NCBI RefSeq assembly: GCF_900113875.1 | Contig: NZ_FORA01000001.1 | Location: 1 to 64,000, forward strand | Direction: 5' to 3' | Length of the DNA: 64,000 nucleotides | Source: Jannaschia pohangensis | Lineage (GTDB): Bacteria > Pseudomonadota > Alphaproteobacteria > Rhodobacterales > Rhodobacteraceae | In this document: positions 17,458-26,396 of the stretch, in pieces | Position numbering within the stretch: position 1 is the first letter of the stretch | Layout of the letters: each line of letters begins with the position of its first letter | Translations under genes and position numbers: made by a program | Notes under the pieces: model-generated | Database searches by the model: none | What the model was told of the DNA's origin: nothing | The model's input: the letters and a program-made list of their open reading frames with translations, nothing else

Positions 17458-18668
17458 CAGACCCGCTCGATGATGGTGGCGGCCCCCATACCCGACGCGA
17501 CGCAGAGGGTGGCAAGGCCGACTTCCTTGTCGGCGCGCTCCAGCTCGTCCAGCAGGGTGCCGATGATGATCGCGCCCGATGCGCCCAGGGGATGACCCAT
17601 GGCGATGGCGCCGCCGTTCACATTGAGCTTGTCGTGATCGACGTCGAAGGCCTGCATGAAGCGCAGCACGACCGACGAGAACGCCTCGTTCACCTCGAAC
17701 AGGTCGATGTCGCGGATGGCCATGCCGTGGTCTGCCAGGATCTTGTGGGTCACGGGGACGGGGCCGGTCAGCATGATGGTCGGATCGGTCCCGATCTTGG
17801 CCGTGGCGCGGATGCGGGCGCGGGGCTTCAGGCCCCACTTCTCGCCGAACTCCTTGTTGCCGATCAGGACGCCCGCGGCCCCGTCCACGATGCCGCTGGA
17901 ATTGCCGGCGGTGTGGACATGCTCGATCCGCTCGAGGTGGGGGTATTTCATCAGGGCGATCTTGTCGAAGCCGGGCATGACCTCGCCCATGGCCTGAAAC
18001 GCGGGGTTCAGGCTGCCGAGCGACTGCATGTCGGTCTGCGGGCGCATGTATTCGTCGTGGTCGAGGATCGGCAGGCCGTTGACATCGCGCACGGTCAGGA
18101 TCGAGCGGTCGAAGCGGCGGTCGTCCCAGGCGGCCTTGGCGCGGCGCTGGCTTTCGACGGCGAAGCTGTCCACGTCGTCACGGCTGAACCCGTATTCGGT
18201 GGCGATGATATCGGCGCTGATGCCCTGGGGCACGAAATAGGTCTCCATCGCGATGGAGGGGTCGACGGCGATGGCCGCGCCGTCCGATCCCATGGCGACC
18301 CGGCTCATGCATTCGACGCCGCCCGCGATATAGCCATCGCCCGCGCCGCCCCGCACCTGATTGGCGGCGAGGTTCACGGCCTCCATCCCGGAAGCGCAGA
18401 AGCGGTTGATCGACAGGCCGGGGATACGCTCGTCCAGCTTGGAGGCGAGAACGGCGGTCCGGGCGAGGCAGCCACCCTGTTCCATGACCTGCGTGGCATT
18501 GCCCCAGATCACATCCTCGACCGCGTGCCCGTCAAAGCCGCTGCGGTCGGCCAGCCCGTCGAGAACCTGGGCCGAAAGGCGCGCGGCCGTCACCTCGTGC
18601 AGCGCCCCGTCAGCGCGGCCCTTGCCGCGCGGCGTGCGGATGGCGTCGTAGATATATGCTTCGGTCAT
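17457..18668 (-). CDS. fadA: Acetyl-CoA C-acyltransferase (thiolase)
   Basis: A 403-residue thiolase of normal length. The acylated Cys lies in INRFCASGMEAVN near residue 90. The His signature is NGGAIAMGHPLGASGA near residue 350, and the C-terminal Cys loop reads CVASGMGAATIIE. It cleaves 3-ketoacyl-CoA in the last step of beta-oxidation; biosynthetic acetoacetyl-CoA thiolase activity cannot be excluded. It overlaps the GST gene upstream by ATGA and the NTF2-like gene downstream by one base. Confidence 0.92.
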   Translation of the reverse strand: MTEAYIYDAIRTPRGKGRADGALHEVTAARLSAQVLDGLADRSGFDGHAVEDVIWGNATQVMEQGGCLARTAVLASKLDERIPGLSINRFCASGMEAVNLAANQVRGGAGDGYIAGGVECMSRVAMGSDGAAIAVDPSIAMETYFVPQGISADIIATEYGFSRDDVDSFAVESQRRAKAAWDDRRFDRSILTVRDVNGLPILDHDEYMRPQTDMQSLGSLNPAFQAMGEVMPGFDKIALMKYPHLERIEHVHTAGNSSGIVDGAAGVLIGNKEFGEKWGLKPRARIRATAKIGTDPTIMLTGPVPVTHKILADHGMAIRDIDLFEVNEAFSSVVLRFMQAFDVDHDKLNVNGGAIAMGHPLGASGAIIIGTLLDELERADKEVGLATLCVASGMGAATIIERV

Positions 18669-19312
18669 GTGGGGGCTCCTTGTTGGCGATCCGAGGGATT
18701 GCCGGGCATCAGGTCATAGGGGTGTTTCCAGCCGGGCAGGGCGGAGATGCGGTCCAGCCAGGCGTCGATATGGGGCCAGTCGGCGCGGTCGAAGCCGAAG
18801 GGTTCGGGGTAATAGAGATATCCGCAGCACGACAGGTCGGCATTGGTCAGGCCGTCGCCCACGATCCAGTCGCGCCCGTCCAGATGGCGGTTCAGCGTGT
18901 CATACGCGGCCTTGAGACGGCCCTGAGAGAAGGCGATGACCTCGGTCGGGCGTTTGTCTTCGGGAAGGAAGTTCATCAGGAAACGGGTCATTCCGGCCTG
19001 GCTGGACAGCTTGTGGTTGTCCCAGAGGACCCAGCGCAGCACTTGGTACTTGTCCGCGCCGTCGCCCCCGAACTTGCCGGAGCGGTCGGCGATCCATTGC
19101 TGGATGGCGCCCGATTGGGACAGGTGCATGTCGCCGTCGACCAGCACCGGCACTTCGCCCATCGGGTTGGCGGCGCGCCATTCGGGGGTGCGGGACTGGC
19201 CGCCGAAGAAATCGACGAAGACCGGCTCCCACTCCAGGCCGCTCAGCTCCAGCGCCAGCGCGGCCTTGTAGCTGTTTCCGCTTTCGCCGAAGCAGTGAAG
19301 CTTGATGGTCAT
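18665..19312 (-). CDS. Glutathione S-transferase
   Basis: A 215-residue GST. The N-terminal thioredoxin-like domain starts at MTIKLHCFGES, has SGNSYKAALALEL with a candidate catalytic Ser, the cis-Pro element GEVPVLVDG and the glutathione-binding LSQSGAIQQWIA. The all-helical domain follows (LTNADLSCCGYLYYPEPFGFD). The start at 19312 is chosen because the upstream extension is Gly-rich and not conserved-like. It is the first gene of the operon with fadA and fadJ. It may detoxify reactive acyl intermediates, but this is inference from position. Confidence 0.88.
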   Translation of the reverse strand: MTIKLHCFGESGNSYKAALALELSGLEWEPVFVDFFGGQSRTPEWRAANPMGEVPVLVDGDMHLSQSGAIQQWIADRSGKFGGDGADKYQVLRWVLWDNHKLSSQAGMTRFLMNFLPEDKRPTEVIAFSQGRLKAAYDTLNRHLDGRDWIVGDGLTNADLSCCGYLYYPEPFGFDRADWPHIDAWLDRISALPGWKHPYDLMPGNPSDRQQGAPT

Positions 19313-19357
19313 GCCGCCGCCTCCTCCTGACGTCTGCGTTCCTTGTGGCCCGAAAAG

Positions 19358-19408
19358 CCGGGGGTTTTCCACCCCCGGTCCCCCGGAGGATATTTGAACC
19401 GAGAAGAA
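19358..19408 (+). repeat. Hairpin plus GATATTTG...GAGAAGAA box
   Basis: A perfect hairpin (CCGGGGG, TTTTCCA, CCCCCGG; 19358-19378) is followed by the 20-base box GATATTTGAACCGAGAAGAA at 19389-19408. An inverted box lies at 19553-19572. The same hairpin-then-box order is seen at 44386-44431 and 48125-48170. Here it lies upstream of the GST gene. Confidence 0.75.
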
Positions 19409-19432
19409 GACGCGCGGTCTTTTCCGGCCCTG

Positions 19433-19447
19433 TTAAGCGCGCGTTAA
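19433..19447. promoter_or_regulatory. CtrA-type site TTAA-N7-TTAA
   Basis: TTAAGCGCGCGTTAA, followed by a further TTAAC at 19450. It matches the full CtrA consensus and lies about 120 bases upstream of the minus-strand GST-fadA-fadJ set. The rest of the 317-base gap 19313-19629 holds only the repeat boxes and no gene. Confidence 0.45.
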
Positions 19448-19552
19448 GGTTAACGCGCCATGGTTGTCCGGCGGTACAGGCGGGGACGCCGATGACCGCC
19501 CGAGGAGAAGCCCTGCTTCCCCGTCCCCGGGGCAGTGATCTGCCCTGGGGGG

Positions 19553-19572
19553 TTCTTCTCGGCCCAAATATC
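19553..19572 (-). repeat. Inverted GATATTTG...GAGAAGAA box
   Basis: Reads GATATTTGGGCCGAGAAGAA on the minus strand, 18 of 20 bases identical to the box at 19389-19408 but inverted. It follows the acyl-CoA dehydrogenase stop in the direction of transcription, with an imperfect CCCGC/GCGGG stem between. Confidence 0.75.
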
Positions 19573-19629
19573 CCCGCCGGAGGCCCGACACGTCTCCCGC
19601 GTGCCGGATCCGAAGCGGGGTGGGCCCGT

Positions 19630-21408
19630 TCAGAAGGCGGAGGCTTCCAGACCCATGACCGTTTCCGGACCGGATTGGATGCGCGCCAGATGCATGCCGG
19701 TGGCGGGCAATTGGCGGGCCATGTAGTAGCGGCCCGTGGCAATCTTGGCTTCCAGGAAATCGCGGTCGGCTCCGTCTTCGCGCAGCTTTTCGCCGGCGAC
19801 CTTGGCCATCCGCGCCCACATCAGCCCGAGACAGACGTGCCCGAAGAGGTGCATGAAGTCATAGGAGCCGGCCAACGCCGCGTTCGGGTTCTTCATGCCC
19901 GATTGCATGAAATACATGCCCGCGGCCTGAAGATCCTTGGAGGCGGCCTTGAGCGGCTCGAGGAAGCCCGCTTTCAGCGTCTCGTCCTCGGCGTTGTCCT
20001 TGATGAAGCTCTTGACCATGTCGAAGAAGGCCATGACGTGCTTGCCGCCATCCTGCGCGAGCTTGCGCCCCACGAGGTCCAGCGCCTGCACGCCGTTGGC
20101 GCCTTCGTAGATCATGGCGATCCGGGCGTCGCGGGCGAACTGGGACATGCCCCATTCCTCGATATAGCCGTGGCCGCCGTAAACCTGCTGCGCCGCGGTG
20201 GCATAGTCGAAGCCCTTGTCGGTCAGGAAGCCCTTGATGACCGGAGTGAGCAGCGAAATCAGCCCCTCGGCGTCCTTGTCGCCCGAGCGGTGGCCCTTGT
20301 CGATCATCATCGCGCCCCAGAAGACGAAAGCGCGCGCGCCTTCGACGAAAGACTTCTGGTCCATCAGGTTGCGGCGGATGTCGGGGTGCACGATCAGCGG
20401 GTCGGCCGGGCCGTCGGGGTTCTTGGCCCCGGTCACGTCGCGCCCCTGCAGGCGATCCAGCGCATAGGCCAGCGCGTTCTGATAGGCGATCTCGGCCTGG
20501 GCATAGCCCTGGAGGCCGACGCCCAGACGCGCTTCGTTCATCATGGTGAACATGGCGCGCATGCCCTTGTTCTCTTCGCCCAGCAGATAGCCGGTCGCGC
20601 CGTCGTAGTTCATCACGCAGGTCGAATTGCCGTGGATGCCCATCTTTTCCTCGATCTTGCCGACCGAGACGCCGTTGCGCGCGCCGATGGTGCCTTCGTC
20701 ATCGACGAGGAATTTCGGGACGATGAACAAGCTGACACCCTTGATGCCCTCGGGGGCGCCGGCGATCTTGGCCAGCACGAGGTGGACGATGTTATCGGCC
20801 ATGTCATGGTCGCCCGACGAGATGAAGATCTTCTGCCCGGTGATGGCATAGCTGCCGTCGCCGTTCGGCACGGCCTTGGTCCGCATCAGGCCCAGATCGG
20901 TGCCGCAATGCGGCTCGGTCAGGTTCATGGTGCCGGTCCATTCGCAGGTCACCATCTTGGGCAGCCACTTGGCCTTCTGCGCATCCGAACCGTGGGCGTG
21001 GATCGCGGAATAGGCACCATGGGTCAGGCCCTGGTACATGTTGAACGCCATGTTGGCCGACGACAGGATCTCGCCCACACCGGTCTGCATCAGGTAGGGA
21101 AGGCCCTGGCCGCCATATTCCGGGTCGCAGTCGAGCGCCGTCCAGCCACCATCGCGCACCTGGTCGAAGGCCGCCTTGAAGCCGTCGGGCGTGCGGACGA
21201 TGCCGTTTTCCAGGACACAGCCCTGGGTGTCGCCGATGGCGTTGAGGGGATGGAGGACGTCTGTGGCCAGTTTGCCCGCCTCTTCAAGCACGGCGCCGGT
21301 AAAGTCGCGGTCCATCTCGTCATAGCCGGGGATGGATTGGGCGCTGGCTTCCAGAACGTCGTGCAGAATGAACTGCATGTCCTTGGTCGGGGCGGTATAG
21401 CTGGGCAT
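19630..21408 (-). CDS. Acyl-CoA dehydrogenase with C-terminal extension (FadE/DmdC type)
   Basis: A 592-residue FAD-dependent dehydrogenase. The N-terminal segment [19 protein letters not shown] is typical of the roseobacter family that includes 3-methylmercaptopropionyl-CoA dehydrogenase DmdC. Flavin and substrate regions follow: [13 protein letters not shown] near residue 160, [14 protein letters not shown] near 190, and [23 protein letters not shown] near 430. The C-terminal domain beyond 480 marks the large subclass. Start at 21408 is chosen by family. It probably performs the first oxidation step for the downstream fad genes; straight-chain or methylmercapto substrates cannot be distinguished by eye. 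Confidence 0.88.
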   Translation of the reverse strand: MPSYTAPTKDMQFILHDVLEASAQSIPGYDEMDRDFTGAVLEEAGKLATDVLHPLNAIGDTQGCVLENGIVRTPDGFKAAFDQVRDGGWTALDCDPEYGGQGLPYLMQTGVGEILSSANMAFNMYQGLTHGAYSAIHAHGSDAQKAKWLPKMVTCEWTGTMNLTEPHCGTDLGLMRTKAVPNGDGSYAITGQKIFISSGDHDMADNIVHLVLAKIAGAPEGIKGVSLFIVPKFLVDDEGTIGARNGVSVGKIEEKMGIHGNSTCVMNYDGATGYLLGEENKGMRAMFTMMNEARLGVGLQGYAQAEIAYQNALAYALDRLQGRDVTGAKNPDGPADPLIVHPDIRRNLMDQKSFVEGARAFVFWGAMMIDKGHRSGDKDAEGLISLLTPVIKGFLTDKGFDYATAAQQVYGGHGYIEEWGMSQFARDARIAMIYEGANGVQALDLVGRKLAQDGGKHVMAFFDMVKSFIKDNAEDETLKAGFLEPLKAASKDLQAAGMYFMQSGMKNPNAALAGSYDFMHLFGHVCLGLMWARMAKVAGEKLREDGADRDFLEAKIATGRYYMARQLPATGMHLARIQSGPETVMGLEASAF

Positions 21409-21433
21409 TCTTGTCGTCCTCCTCGAGTCGAAA

Positions 21434-21451
21434 GGGGGTGCCTGCACCCCC
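21434..21451. terminator. Perfect GC hairpin between MerR gene and acyl-CoA dehydrogenase
   Basis: GGGGGTGC, CT, GCACCCCC: eight-base arms with a two-base loop. It lies in the 57-base gap between two co-directional genes, so it may act as an attenuator or as an RNA-processing barrier. No T-run follows on the minus strand. Confidence 0.5.
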
Positions 21452-21465
21452 GGTCTGGTCTTTGG

Positions 21466-21861
21466 TCAGCCCGCCTTGCGCGGCTGGGCCTGGGCCATCA
21501 TCTTTTCGCCCCACCGGAGTTGCTCCTCCAGATCGGCGATCGCAGTGTTGAGATCGTCGCGCTCGGCGACCATGGCCGCCAGACGCTCCCGTCCGATCTC
21601 ATAGGTGCGGGCCAGCTGGGTCAGCTGTCCATCACCAAGGTCGTAGAGGTCCAGAAGCTGGCGGATATCCTCCAGCGAGAACCCGAAACGCTTGCCGCGC
21701 AGGATCAGCTTGAGCCGGGCGCGGTCGCGGCGGGTGAACCACCGCTTCTGTCCCTCACGCTGGGGGAACAGCAGTTCTTTCGCCTCGTAGAAGCGAAGGG
21801 TCCGGGGTGTTACGCCAAAGGCGTCGCACATTTCACGGATCGTCATCAAAGTCTCAGACAT
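21466..21861 (-). CDS. MerR-family transcriptional regulator (LiuR/fatty-acid type)
   Basis: A 131-residue dimeric DNA-binding protein. The winged helix-turn-helix is at residues 5-75 (TIREMCDAFGVTPRTLRFYEAKELLFPQ reading through RLKLILRGKRFGFSLEDIRQLL). A coiled-coil dimer helix follows. No Cys metal-binding set is present, so it probably senses an organic ligand such as an acyl-CoA. Start 21861 has GAGG about 11 bases upstream; 21888 is possible. It precedes the acyl-CoA dehydrogenase and likely controls it. It is paralogous to the regulator at 22137-22514. Confidence 0.88.
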   Translation of the reverse strand: MSETLMTIREMCDAFGVTPRTLRFYEAKELLFPQREGQKRWFTRRDRARLKLILRGKRFGFSLEDIRQLLDLYDLGDGQLTQLARTYEIGRERLAAMVAERDDLNTAIADLEEQLRWGEKMMAQAQPRKAG

Positions 21862-21939
21862 CCTAGTGTCATCCTCGTCCGATTTCATCTTTGGCGCTGG
21901 GCCGAAATGCGGACGCTTGCGACACGTTACAAGCGGGGA

Positions 21940-22037
21940 TGACGTTTACGTAACCCAGACGTTGCGTCACTTACAAGTTGACGTAACTTACCGTCACGTA
22001 ATCCGCCGATGCGCGACATTTTCTTTCCGCGCGGAAA
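21940..22037. promoter_or_regulatory. Operator-rich promoter region between two MerR genes
   Basis: This AT-richer gap carries repeated ACGTAA/TTACGT half-sites: TTACGTAA palindrome at 21946-21953, TTGACGTAAC at 21978 and TCACGTAA at 21994, close to the TTACGT-type sites I recall for LiuR-like MerR regulators. A perfect palindrome TTTCCGC/GCGGAAA lies at 22024-22037 and a CGCATCA/TGATGCG hairpin at 22088-22105. It lies upstream of the MerR-acyl-CoA dehydrogenase genes, so autoregulation is likely. Confidence 0.6.
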
Positions 22038-22136
22038 CGATCACGGTTTGGTAAACGTATTGTATTTAAGGGGAATTCTACGGAGTTCGCATCACATATG
22101 ATGCGCGGGCCGACTCGCGCGCCTTTCGGCGGGGGG

Positions 22137-22514
22137 TCAGCCCTCTTTGCGCAGGTCGCGCTCGACGTTGTCGCGCAGCTGGCGCAGTTCCTCGATGGCT
22201 TCCTGCAGGTCACGCTGGCGTTCGCCAAGCTCGCCCAATTGCTTGTTGGCCATCTCGATCCAGGTCTTCATCTGGGTGCGGCCTTCGGGATCGGCGTCAT
22301 AGAGCTCCAGCCATTGGCGGATTTCCTCGAGCGAGAAACCGAACTTGCGGCCCCGCAGGATAAGGGTCATCCGGGCGATGTCACGCGCATTGTAGAAGCG
22401 GGCGCGTCCGTCGCGTTCCGGAGCCAGCAATTCGATGTATTCGTAGTGCCGCAATGTCCGTGGGGTCACGTCGAACCGCGCGCACATTTGTTTGAAATCC
22501 AGCCGTTCCGTCAT
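22137..22514 (-). CDS. MerR-family transcriptional regulator, second paralogue
   Basis: A 125-residue MerR protein with the same signature as its neighbour: FDVTPRTLRHYEYIELLAPER, then ARMTLILRGRKFGFSLEEIRQWLELYD, and a C-terminal coiled coil (MANKQLGELGERQRDLQEAIEELRQL). Start 22514 has GGGAGAG seven bases upstream. No metal-binding Cys set is present. It faces the thioesterase genes divergently across 102 bases and the other MerR gene in tandem, so it may regulate either side. Confidence 0.88.
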   Translation of the reverse strand: MTERLDFKQMCARFDVTPRTLRHYEYIELLAPERDGRARFYNARDIARMTLILRGRKFGFSLEEIRQWLELYDADPEGRTQMKTWIEMANKQLGELGERQRDLQEAIEELRQLRDNVERDLRKEG

Positions 22515-22616
22515 CGCACTCTCTCCCCCCGTGACAGTCTGACACACAGTCGCCGCCGCTGTCCATCGGTCCGGTGCAGGGTTGCGGGGCCGGTCGCTTC
22601 GCGGCAAGGCTGCGGC

Positions 22617-23069
22617 ATGACACAGACCAAAAACGATGCCGATGCCCGCGACCGTGCCGCGCGCCAGTTCATTGCCGCCCTTCCGCATTGCCGCGCCCTG
22701 TCCATGCAGGTCGAGGCGGTGGCCGAGGGGATGGCCGAAATCTCCATGCCCTGGGCCGAGGCGATCGTGGGTGACCCGCGCACCGGCGTGGTCCACGGTG
22801 GCGCGGTTTCGGCGTTGATGGATACGTCGGGCGGGGCGGCGGTGCTGAGTCATCCGACGGCCCCCCTGGGCACCGCGACGATGGACCTGCGCATCGACTA
22901 CATGCGCGCAGCGACCCCGCACCAGAAGATCACGGCGCGTGCCGTGTGCCACCATGTCACCCGCTCCATCGCCTTCGTGCGGGCCGAGGCCTTTGACGAA
23001 GACCGCGACAAGGGGCCGGTCGCGGTCGCGAACGGGGCGTTCACGCTGGACCGGGGGGACAAGCCATGA
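22617..23069 (+). CDS. PaaI-family hotdog thioesterase
   Basis: A 150-residue hotdog-fold acyl-CoA thioesterase. The catalytic segment is GVVHGGAVSALMDTSGG near residues 57-73, and TATMDLRIDYMRAA near 90 forms the central strand. ATG 22617 is the start closest to conserved sequence; the open frame upstream is antisense to the MerR gene. The stop overlaps the next start (ATGA), giving an adjacent pair of hotdog proteins that may form a heteromer. Confidence 0.85.
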   Translation: MTQTKNDADARDRAARQFIAALPHCRALSMQVEAVAEGMAEISMPWAEAIVGDPRTGVVHGGAVSALMDTSGGAAVLSHPTAPLGTATMDLRIDYMRAATPHQKITARAVCHHVTRSIAFVRAEAFDEDRDKGPVAVANGAFTLDRGDKP

Positions 23070-23569
23070 AGCGGCCCGAACCCATCCAGGTGGTCAAGCA
23101 GCGGCGGGACAAGGCGCTGGCCGCCTTGGTCGACGGTGTGCCCTATATCCAGTTCCTCGGGATCACCTTCGACCGGCGCGGGGATGAACTGACCGGGATC
23201 CTGCACTACGATGACAAGCTGATCGGCAACCCGATGTTGCCCGCATTGCATGGCGGGGTGACGGCGGCTTTCCTCGAGGTGACGGCCATCGTCACACTCA
23301 GCTGGTCGATGCTGTGGGACGATCTGGAGGCGGGGCGGCTGGAGCCGGAGGGGCTGACGCATGAGACGCTGCCGCGCCTGCCCAAGACCATCGATTTCAG
23401 TGTCGACTACCTGCGCTCCGGTCTGCCGCGTGACGGCTATGCCCGGGCGCGGATCAACCGCTCGGGGCGACGCTATGCCAGCGTCCATGTCGAAGGCTGG
23501 CAGGACAATCGCGAACGTCTGTTTGCGCAGGCGACCGGTCATTTCCTGATGCCGCAGCGCGACGCATGA
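23066..23569 (+). CDS. PaaI-family hotdog thioesterase, second copy
   Basis: A 167-residue hotdog protein with the motif PALHGGVTAAFLEVTAI near residue 52 and KTIDFSVDYLRSGLPRDGYARARI near 112. It is diverged from the preceding paralogue and has an extra segment between the helix and the central strand (LWDDLEAGRLEPEGLTHETL). It overlaps both neighbours by ATGA, so thioesterase, thioesterase and MATE transporter make one operon. Substrate is unknown; location near acyl-CoA oxidation genes suggests acyl-CoA. Confidence 0.83.
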   Translation: MKRPEPIQVVKQRRDKALAALVDGVPYIQFLGITFDRRGDELTGILHYDDKLIGNPMLPALHGGVTAAFLEVTAIVTLSWSMLWDDLEAGRLEPEGLTHETLPRLPKTIDFSVDYLRSGLPRDGYARARINRSGRRYASVHVEGWQDNRERLFAQATGHFLMPQRDA

Positions 23570-24894
23570 CCGCGACGCCACCGGTGGACCTGTCGCATCG
23601 GCGCATTCTGCGGGTGGCGGTTCCGGTGGTTTTGTCGAACGCCACGGTCCCGATCCTGGGGGCGGTCGACACCGGCGTGGTGGGCCAGATGGGGTTGGCC
23701 GCGCCGATTGCCGCCGTCGGGGCAGGGGCCATCATCCTGTCTTCGGTCTATTGGATCTTCGGCTTTCTGCGCATGGGGACGACCGGGATGGTGGCGCAGG
23801 CCCTGGGTCGCGACGACCGCGCCGAAGTGGTGGCCCTGCTGTCTCGCGCCCTGCTGATCGCTGCGGCGGCGGGGGCCTTTCTCATCGCGTCCCAATGGGC
23901 GCTCTTCGCGGGGGCTTTCCGCGTCGCGCCCACCTCGCCCGAAGTCGAGGCGCTGGCGCGCAGCTATATGTCCATCCGCATCTGGTCGTCACCCGCCGCC
24001 ATCGCGATCTATGGACTGACCGGCTGGCTCATCGCGCAGGAACGGACGGCGGCGGTCCTTGCGGTGCAAATTGGCATGAACGGGGCGAACATCCTGCTGG
24101 ATCTGTGGTTCGTCCTGGGTCTGGGATGGGGTGTGCCGGGCGTGGCCTGGGCCACGTTGCTGGCCGAATGGAGCGGTCTGGCGCTGGCGGTCTGGTTTTG
24201 CCGCGACGCCTTTGTCGGCCCCGCCTGGCGCGCCACGGCACAGGTCTTCGATGTGGAGCGGCTGCGCCGGATGCTGTCGGTCAACGGCGACATCCTGATC
24301 CGATCCGTCCTGTTGCAGGCGACGTTCGCGTCGTTCCTTCTGATGGGCGGGCTCTTCGGGACGGTGTCGCTGGCCGCCAATCAGGTGCTGCTTCAGTTCC
24401 TCTTCATCACGGCCTATGCGCTCGACGGCTTCGCCTTCGCGGTCGAAGCGCTCGTCGGCCGCTATTTCGGGTCGGGCGACCGCGCGCGCCTGCGCCGGGC
24501 GGTGATGATGTGCGGGGGGTGGGGGCTGGCCACGGTGACGGTGCTGGCCCTGGCCTTCGCGCTTTTTGGCGGGTTGCTGGTCGATGTCATGGCCAAGTCG
24601 CCCGAGGTCCGGATCGAGGCGCGCAATTTCCTGCCCTGGATGGTGGCCGCGCCGCTGATCGGTGTCGCGGCCTGGATGCTGGACGGCGTGTTCATCGGGG
24701 CGACCCGGTCGCGGGACATGCGCAACATGATGATCCTGAGCTTCGGCATCTACCTGGCCGCGTTGGCGCTTCTGGTGCCGCTCTTGGACAACCACGGGCT
24801 TTGGGCGGCGCTGATGGTGTCGTTCCTGGCACGGGGCCTGTCGCTTGGCGCGCGCTATCCCGCGCTGGAGCGGGCGGCGGGCACCGAACGCTAG
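23566..24894 (+). CDS. MATE-family efflux transporter (DinF-like)
   Basis: A 442-residue inner-membrane protein with twelve predicted helices in two MatE halves. The first half begins [35 protein letters not shown], typical of the DinF branch. It exports organic cations or metabolites in exchange for Na+ or H+; substrate unknown. It overlaps the thioesterase upstream by ATGA and ends on a CTAG that also contains the stop of the convergent pyrD gene. Confidence 0.9.
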   Translation: MTATPPVDLSHRRILRVAVPVVLSNATVPILGAVDTGVVGQMGLAAPIAAVGAGAIILSSVYWIFGFLRMGTTGMVAQALGRDDRAEVVALLSRALLIAAAAGAFLIASQWALFAGAFRVAPTSPEVEALARSYMSIRIWSSPAAIAIYGLTGWLIAQERTAAVLAVQIGMNGANILLDLWFVLGLGWGVPGVAWATLLAEWSGLALAVWFCRDAFVGPAWRATAQVFDVERLRRMLSVNGDILIRSVLLQATFASFLLMGGLFGTVSLAANQVLLQFLFITAYALDGFAFAVEALVGRYFGSGDRARLRRAVMMCGGWGLATVTVLALAFALFGGLLVDVMAKSPEVRIEARNFLPWMVAAPLIGVAAWMLDGVFIGATRSRDMRNMMILSFGIYLAALALLVPLLDNHGLWAALMVSFLARGLSLGARYPALERAAGTER

Positions 24895-25943
24895 AGCCAG
24901 CGGTCCCGGTCGGTCCCCACGGCCTGCGCCACGTTGGCAAAGCCGTCCCGCGCAAGCAGGGTGTCGAGGCCGGTGGCGATGTCACCGGCAAGGCTGATCC
25001 CGCCATAGACGAGCGCCGTGTAGAGTTGCACCGCGGACGCGCCCGCACGGATCTTGGCATAGGCCTGTTCGGCCGTGGCCACACCGCCGACCCCGATCAG
25101 GGGAACGCGACCGTCGGTCAGGTGCGACAGGCGGGCCAGAACGCGGGTCGATTTCTCGAACAACGGCTGGCCAGACAGCCCGCCCGCCTCGGCCGCGTGG
25201 GGGCCGTGCAGGCCGACCCGGTCCAGCGTCGTGTTGGTGGCGATGACGCCGCTGATCCGCATGGTCGTGGCGATCTCGGCGATGTCGGCCAAGGCCGCGT
25301 CGTCGAGGTCGGGGGCGATCTTGATGAAGATCGCGACCTCCATCCCGTGCAGGTCACGCACGGCAATCACGCGATCCAGGATGCGGGTCAGCGCTTCCTT
25401 GCCCTGCAGATCGCGCAGCTTTTCCGTGTTCGGGCTGCTGACGTTGACGGTCGCGAAGTCGAGGTGGTCGCCGCAGGTCTTGAACACGGCGGCGAAATCC
25501 TCGGATCGGTCGGTGCTGTCCTTGTTGGCCCCGAGGTTCAGGCCGATCACCGCGCCGTCGGGCCGGGCGGCCAATCGCGCGGCCATCTCGTCCATGCCGT
25601 TGTTGTTGAACCCGAAGCGATTGATCGCGGCGGCATCCTTGGCCAGGCGAAAGAGACGGGGTCTGGGGTTGCCGGGTTGGGCGCGCGGGGTGGTGGCACC
25701 CACTTCGAGGAAGCCGAAGGCGGTGCGCGTCAGCGGCCCCAGGGCATCGGCGTTCTTGTCGAAACCGGCGGCCAGCCCGACCGGATTGGGCAGGTTCATC
25801 CCGGCGACCGTGGTGCGCAGGCGCGGCGACGTGACGGGCCCCGCCAGCGGGCCGAGGCCCGCCTTGAGCGCCGTCAGTGCCAGCCCATGGGCCCGCTCCG
25901 GGTCGATCCGGTGCAGAAGTGCCAGGCCCAGTCGTTCGATCAT
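24891..25943 (-). CDS. pyrD: Quinone-dependent dihydroorotate dehydrogenase
   Basis: A 350-residue class 2 DHODH, membrane-associated, oxidising dihydroorotate to orotate with ubiquinone. The N-terminal helix [20 protein letters not shown] is the quinone-binding segment. Core motifs include [63 protein letters not shown] with the catalytic Ser, and [19 protein letters not shown]. The start at 25943 overlaps the stop of the DUF952 gene (ATGA). Confidence 0.94.
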   Translation of the reverse strand: MIERLGLALLHRIDPERAHGLALTALKAGLGPLAGPVTSPRLRTTVAGMNLPNPVGLAAGFDKNADALGPLTRTAFGFLEVGATTPRAQPGNPRPRLFRLAKDAAAINRFGFNNNGMDEMAARLAARPDGAVIGLNLGANKDSTDRSEDFAAVFKTCGDHLDFATVNVSSPNTEKLRDLQGKEALTRILDRVIAVRDLHGMEVAIFIKIAPDLDDAALADIAEIATTMRISGVIATNTTLDRVGLHGPHAAEAGGLSGQPLFEKSTRVLARLSHLTDGRVPLIGVGGVATAEQAYAKIRAGASAVQLYTALVYGGISLAGDIATGLDTLLARDGFANVAQAVGTDRDRWL

Positions 25944-26275
25944 TCGAGGCCGGCCGGAAATTGATGCGCACCGTCGACCAGCGGCAGCGGCTGCGCCCAG
26001 TCCACCTGATCGAGGGTCAGCGCGGCATAGAGGTGCGGAAACCTGTCCCCGCCGCGCGACACTTCCCATTTCAGCGCCTCACCCAGGGGGCCGTCATCCA
26101 CGCCCAAGAGCCACAGCCCCTCGACCCCGGCGAAGTGCTTCGCCGCCGTCTCGACCACCTGATCGGCGGTGGAGAAGTGGATGTAGCCGTCGCTCAGGTC
26201 GATGGGCGCACCCATCGTCCTGCCATCGGAGCGGAGTGCCTGCCATTCGGGCGTCGTGAAAAGCTTGTAGATCAT
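25940..26275 (-). CDS. DUF952 domain protein
   Basis: A 111-residue protein consisting of one DUF952 domain: [14 protein letters not shown] at the start, [21 protein letters not shown] in the middle and [13 protein letters not shown] near the end. Function unknown; the fold resembles small ADP-ribosyl-binding proteins according to family knowledge, but I cannot confirm it here. Start 26275 is chosen by family; 26311 adds a Pro-rich leader. It overlaps pyrD and is likely co-transcribed with it. Confidence 0.83.
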   Translation of the reverse strand: MIYKLFTTPEWQALRSDGRTMGAPIDLSDGYIHFSTADQVVETAAKHFAGVEGLWLLGVDDGPLGEALKWEVSRGGDRFPHLYAALTLDQVDWAQPLPLVDGAHQFPAGLE

Positions 26276-26396
26276 GTCGCCGGGGATGCCCGCGGGAAAA
26301 CGCGGCGTCAAGCGGGCCGAACCCTGTCATATCGCTTTGACATGCCCGGGCTAGCTGCGCACCATTGCGCCATCCAACCTAGGGGGTTTGACCAAA

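Noticed and set aside
19460-19495. Tiny ORF MVVRRYRRGRR after the CtrA-type site
   Set aside because: No ribosome binding site and only 11 residues of basic low-complexity sequence.
19345-21942. 865-residue plus-strand frame opposite the acyl-CoA dehydrogenase
   Set aside because: Antisense shadow without a plausible binding site or domain.
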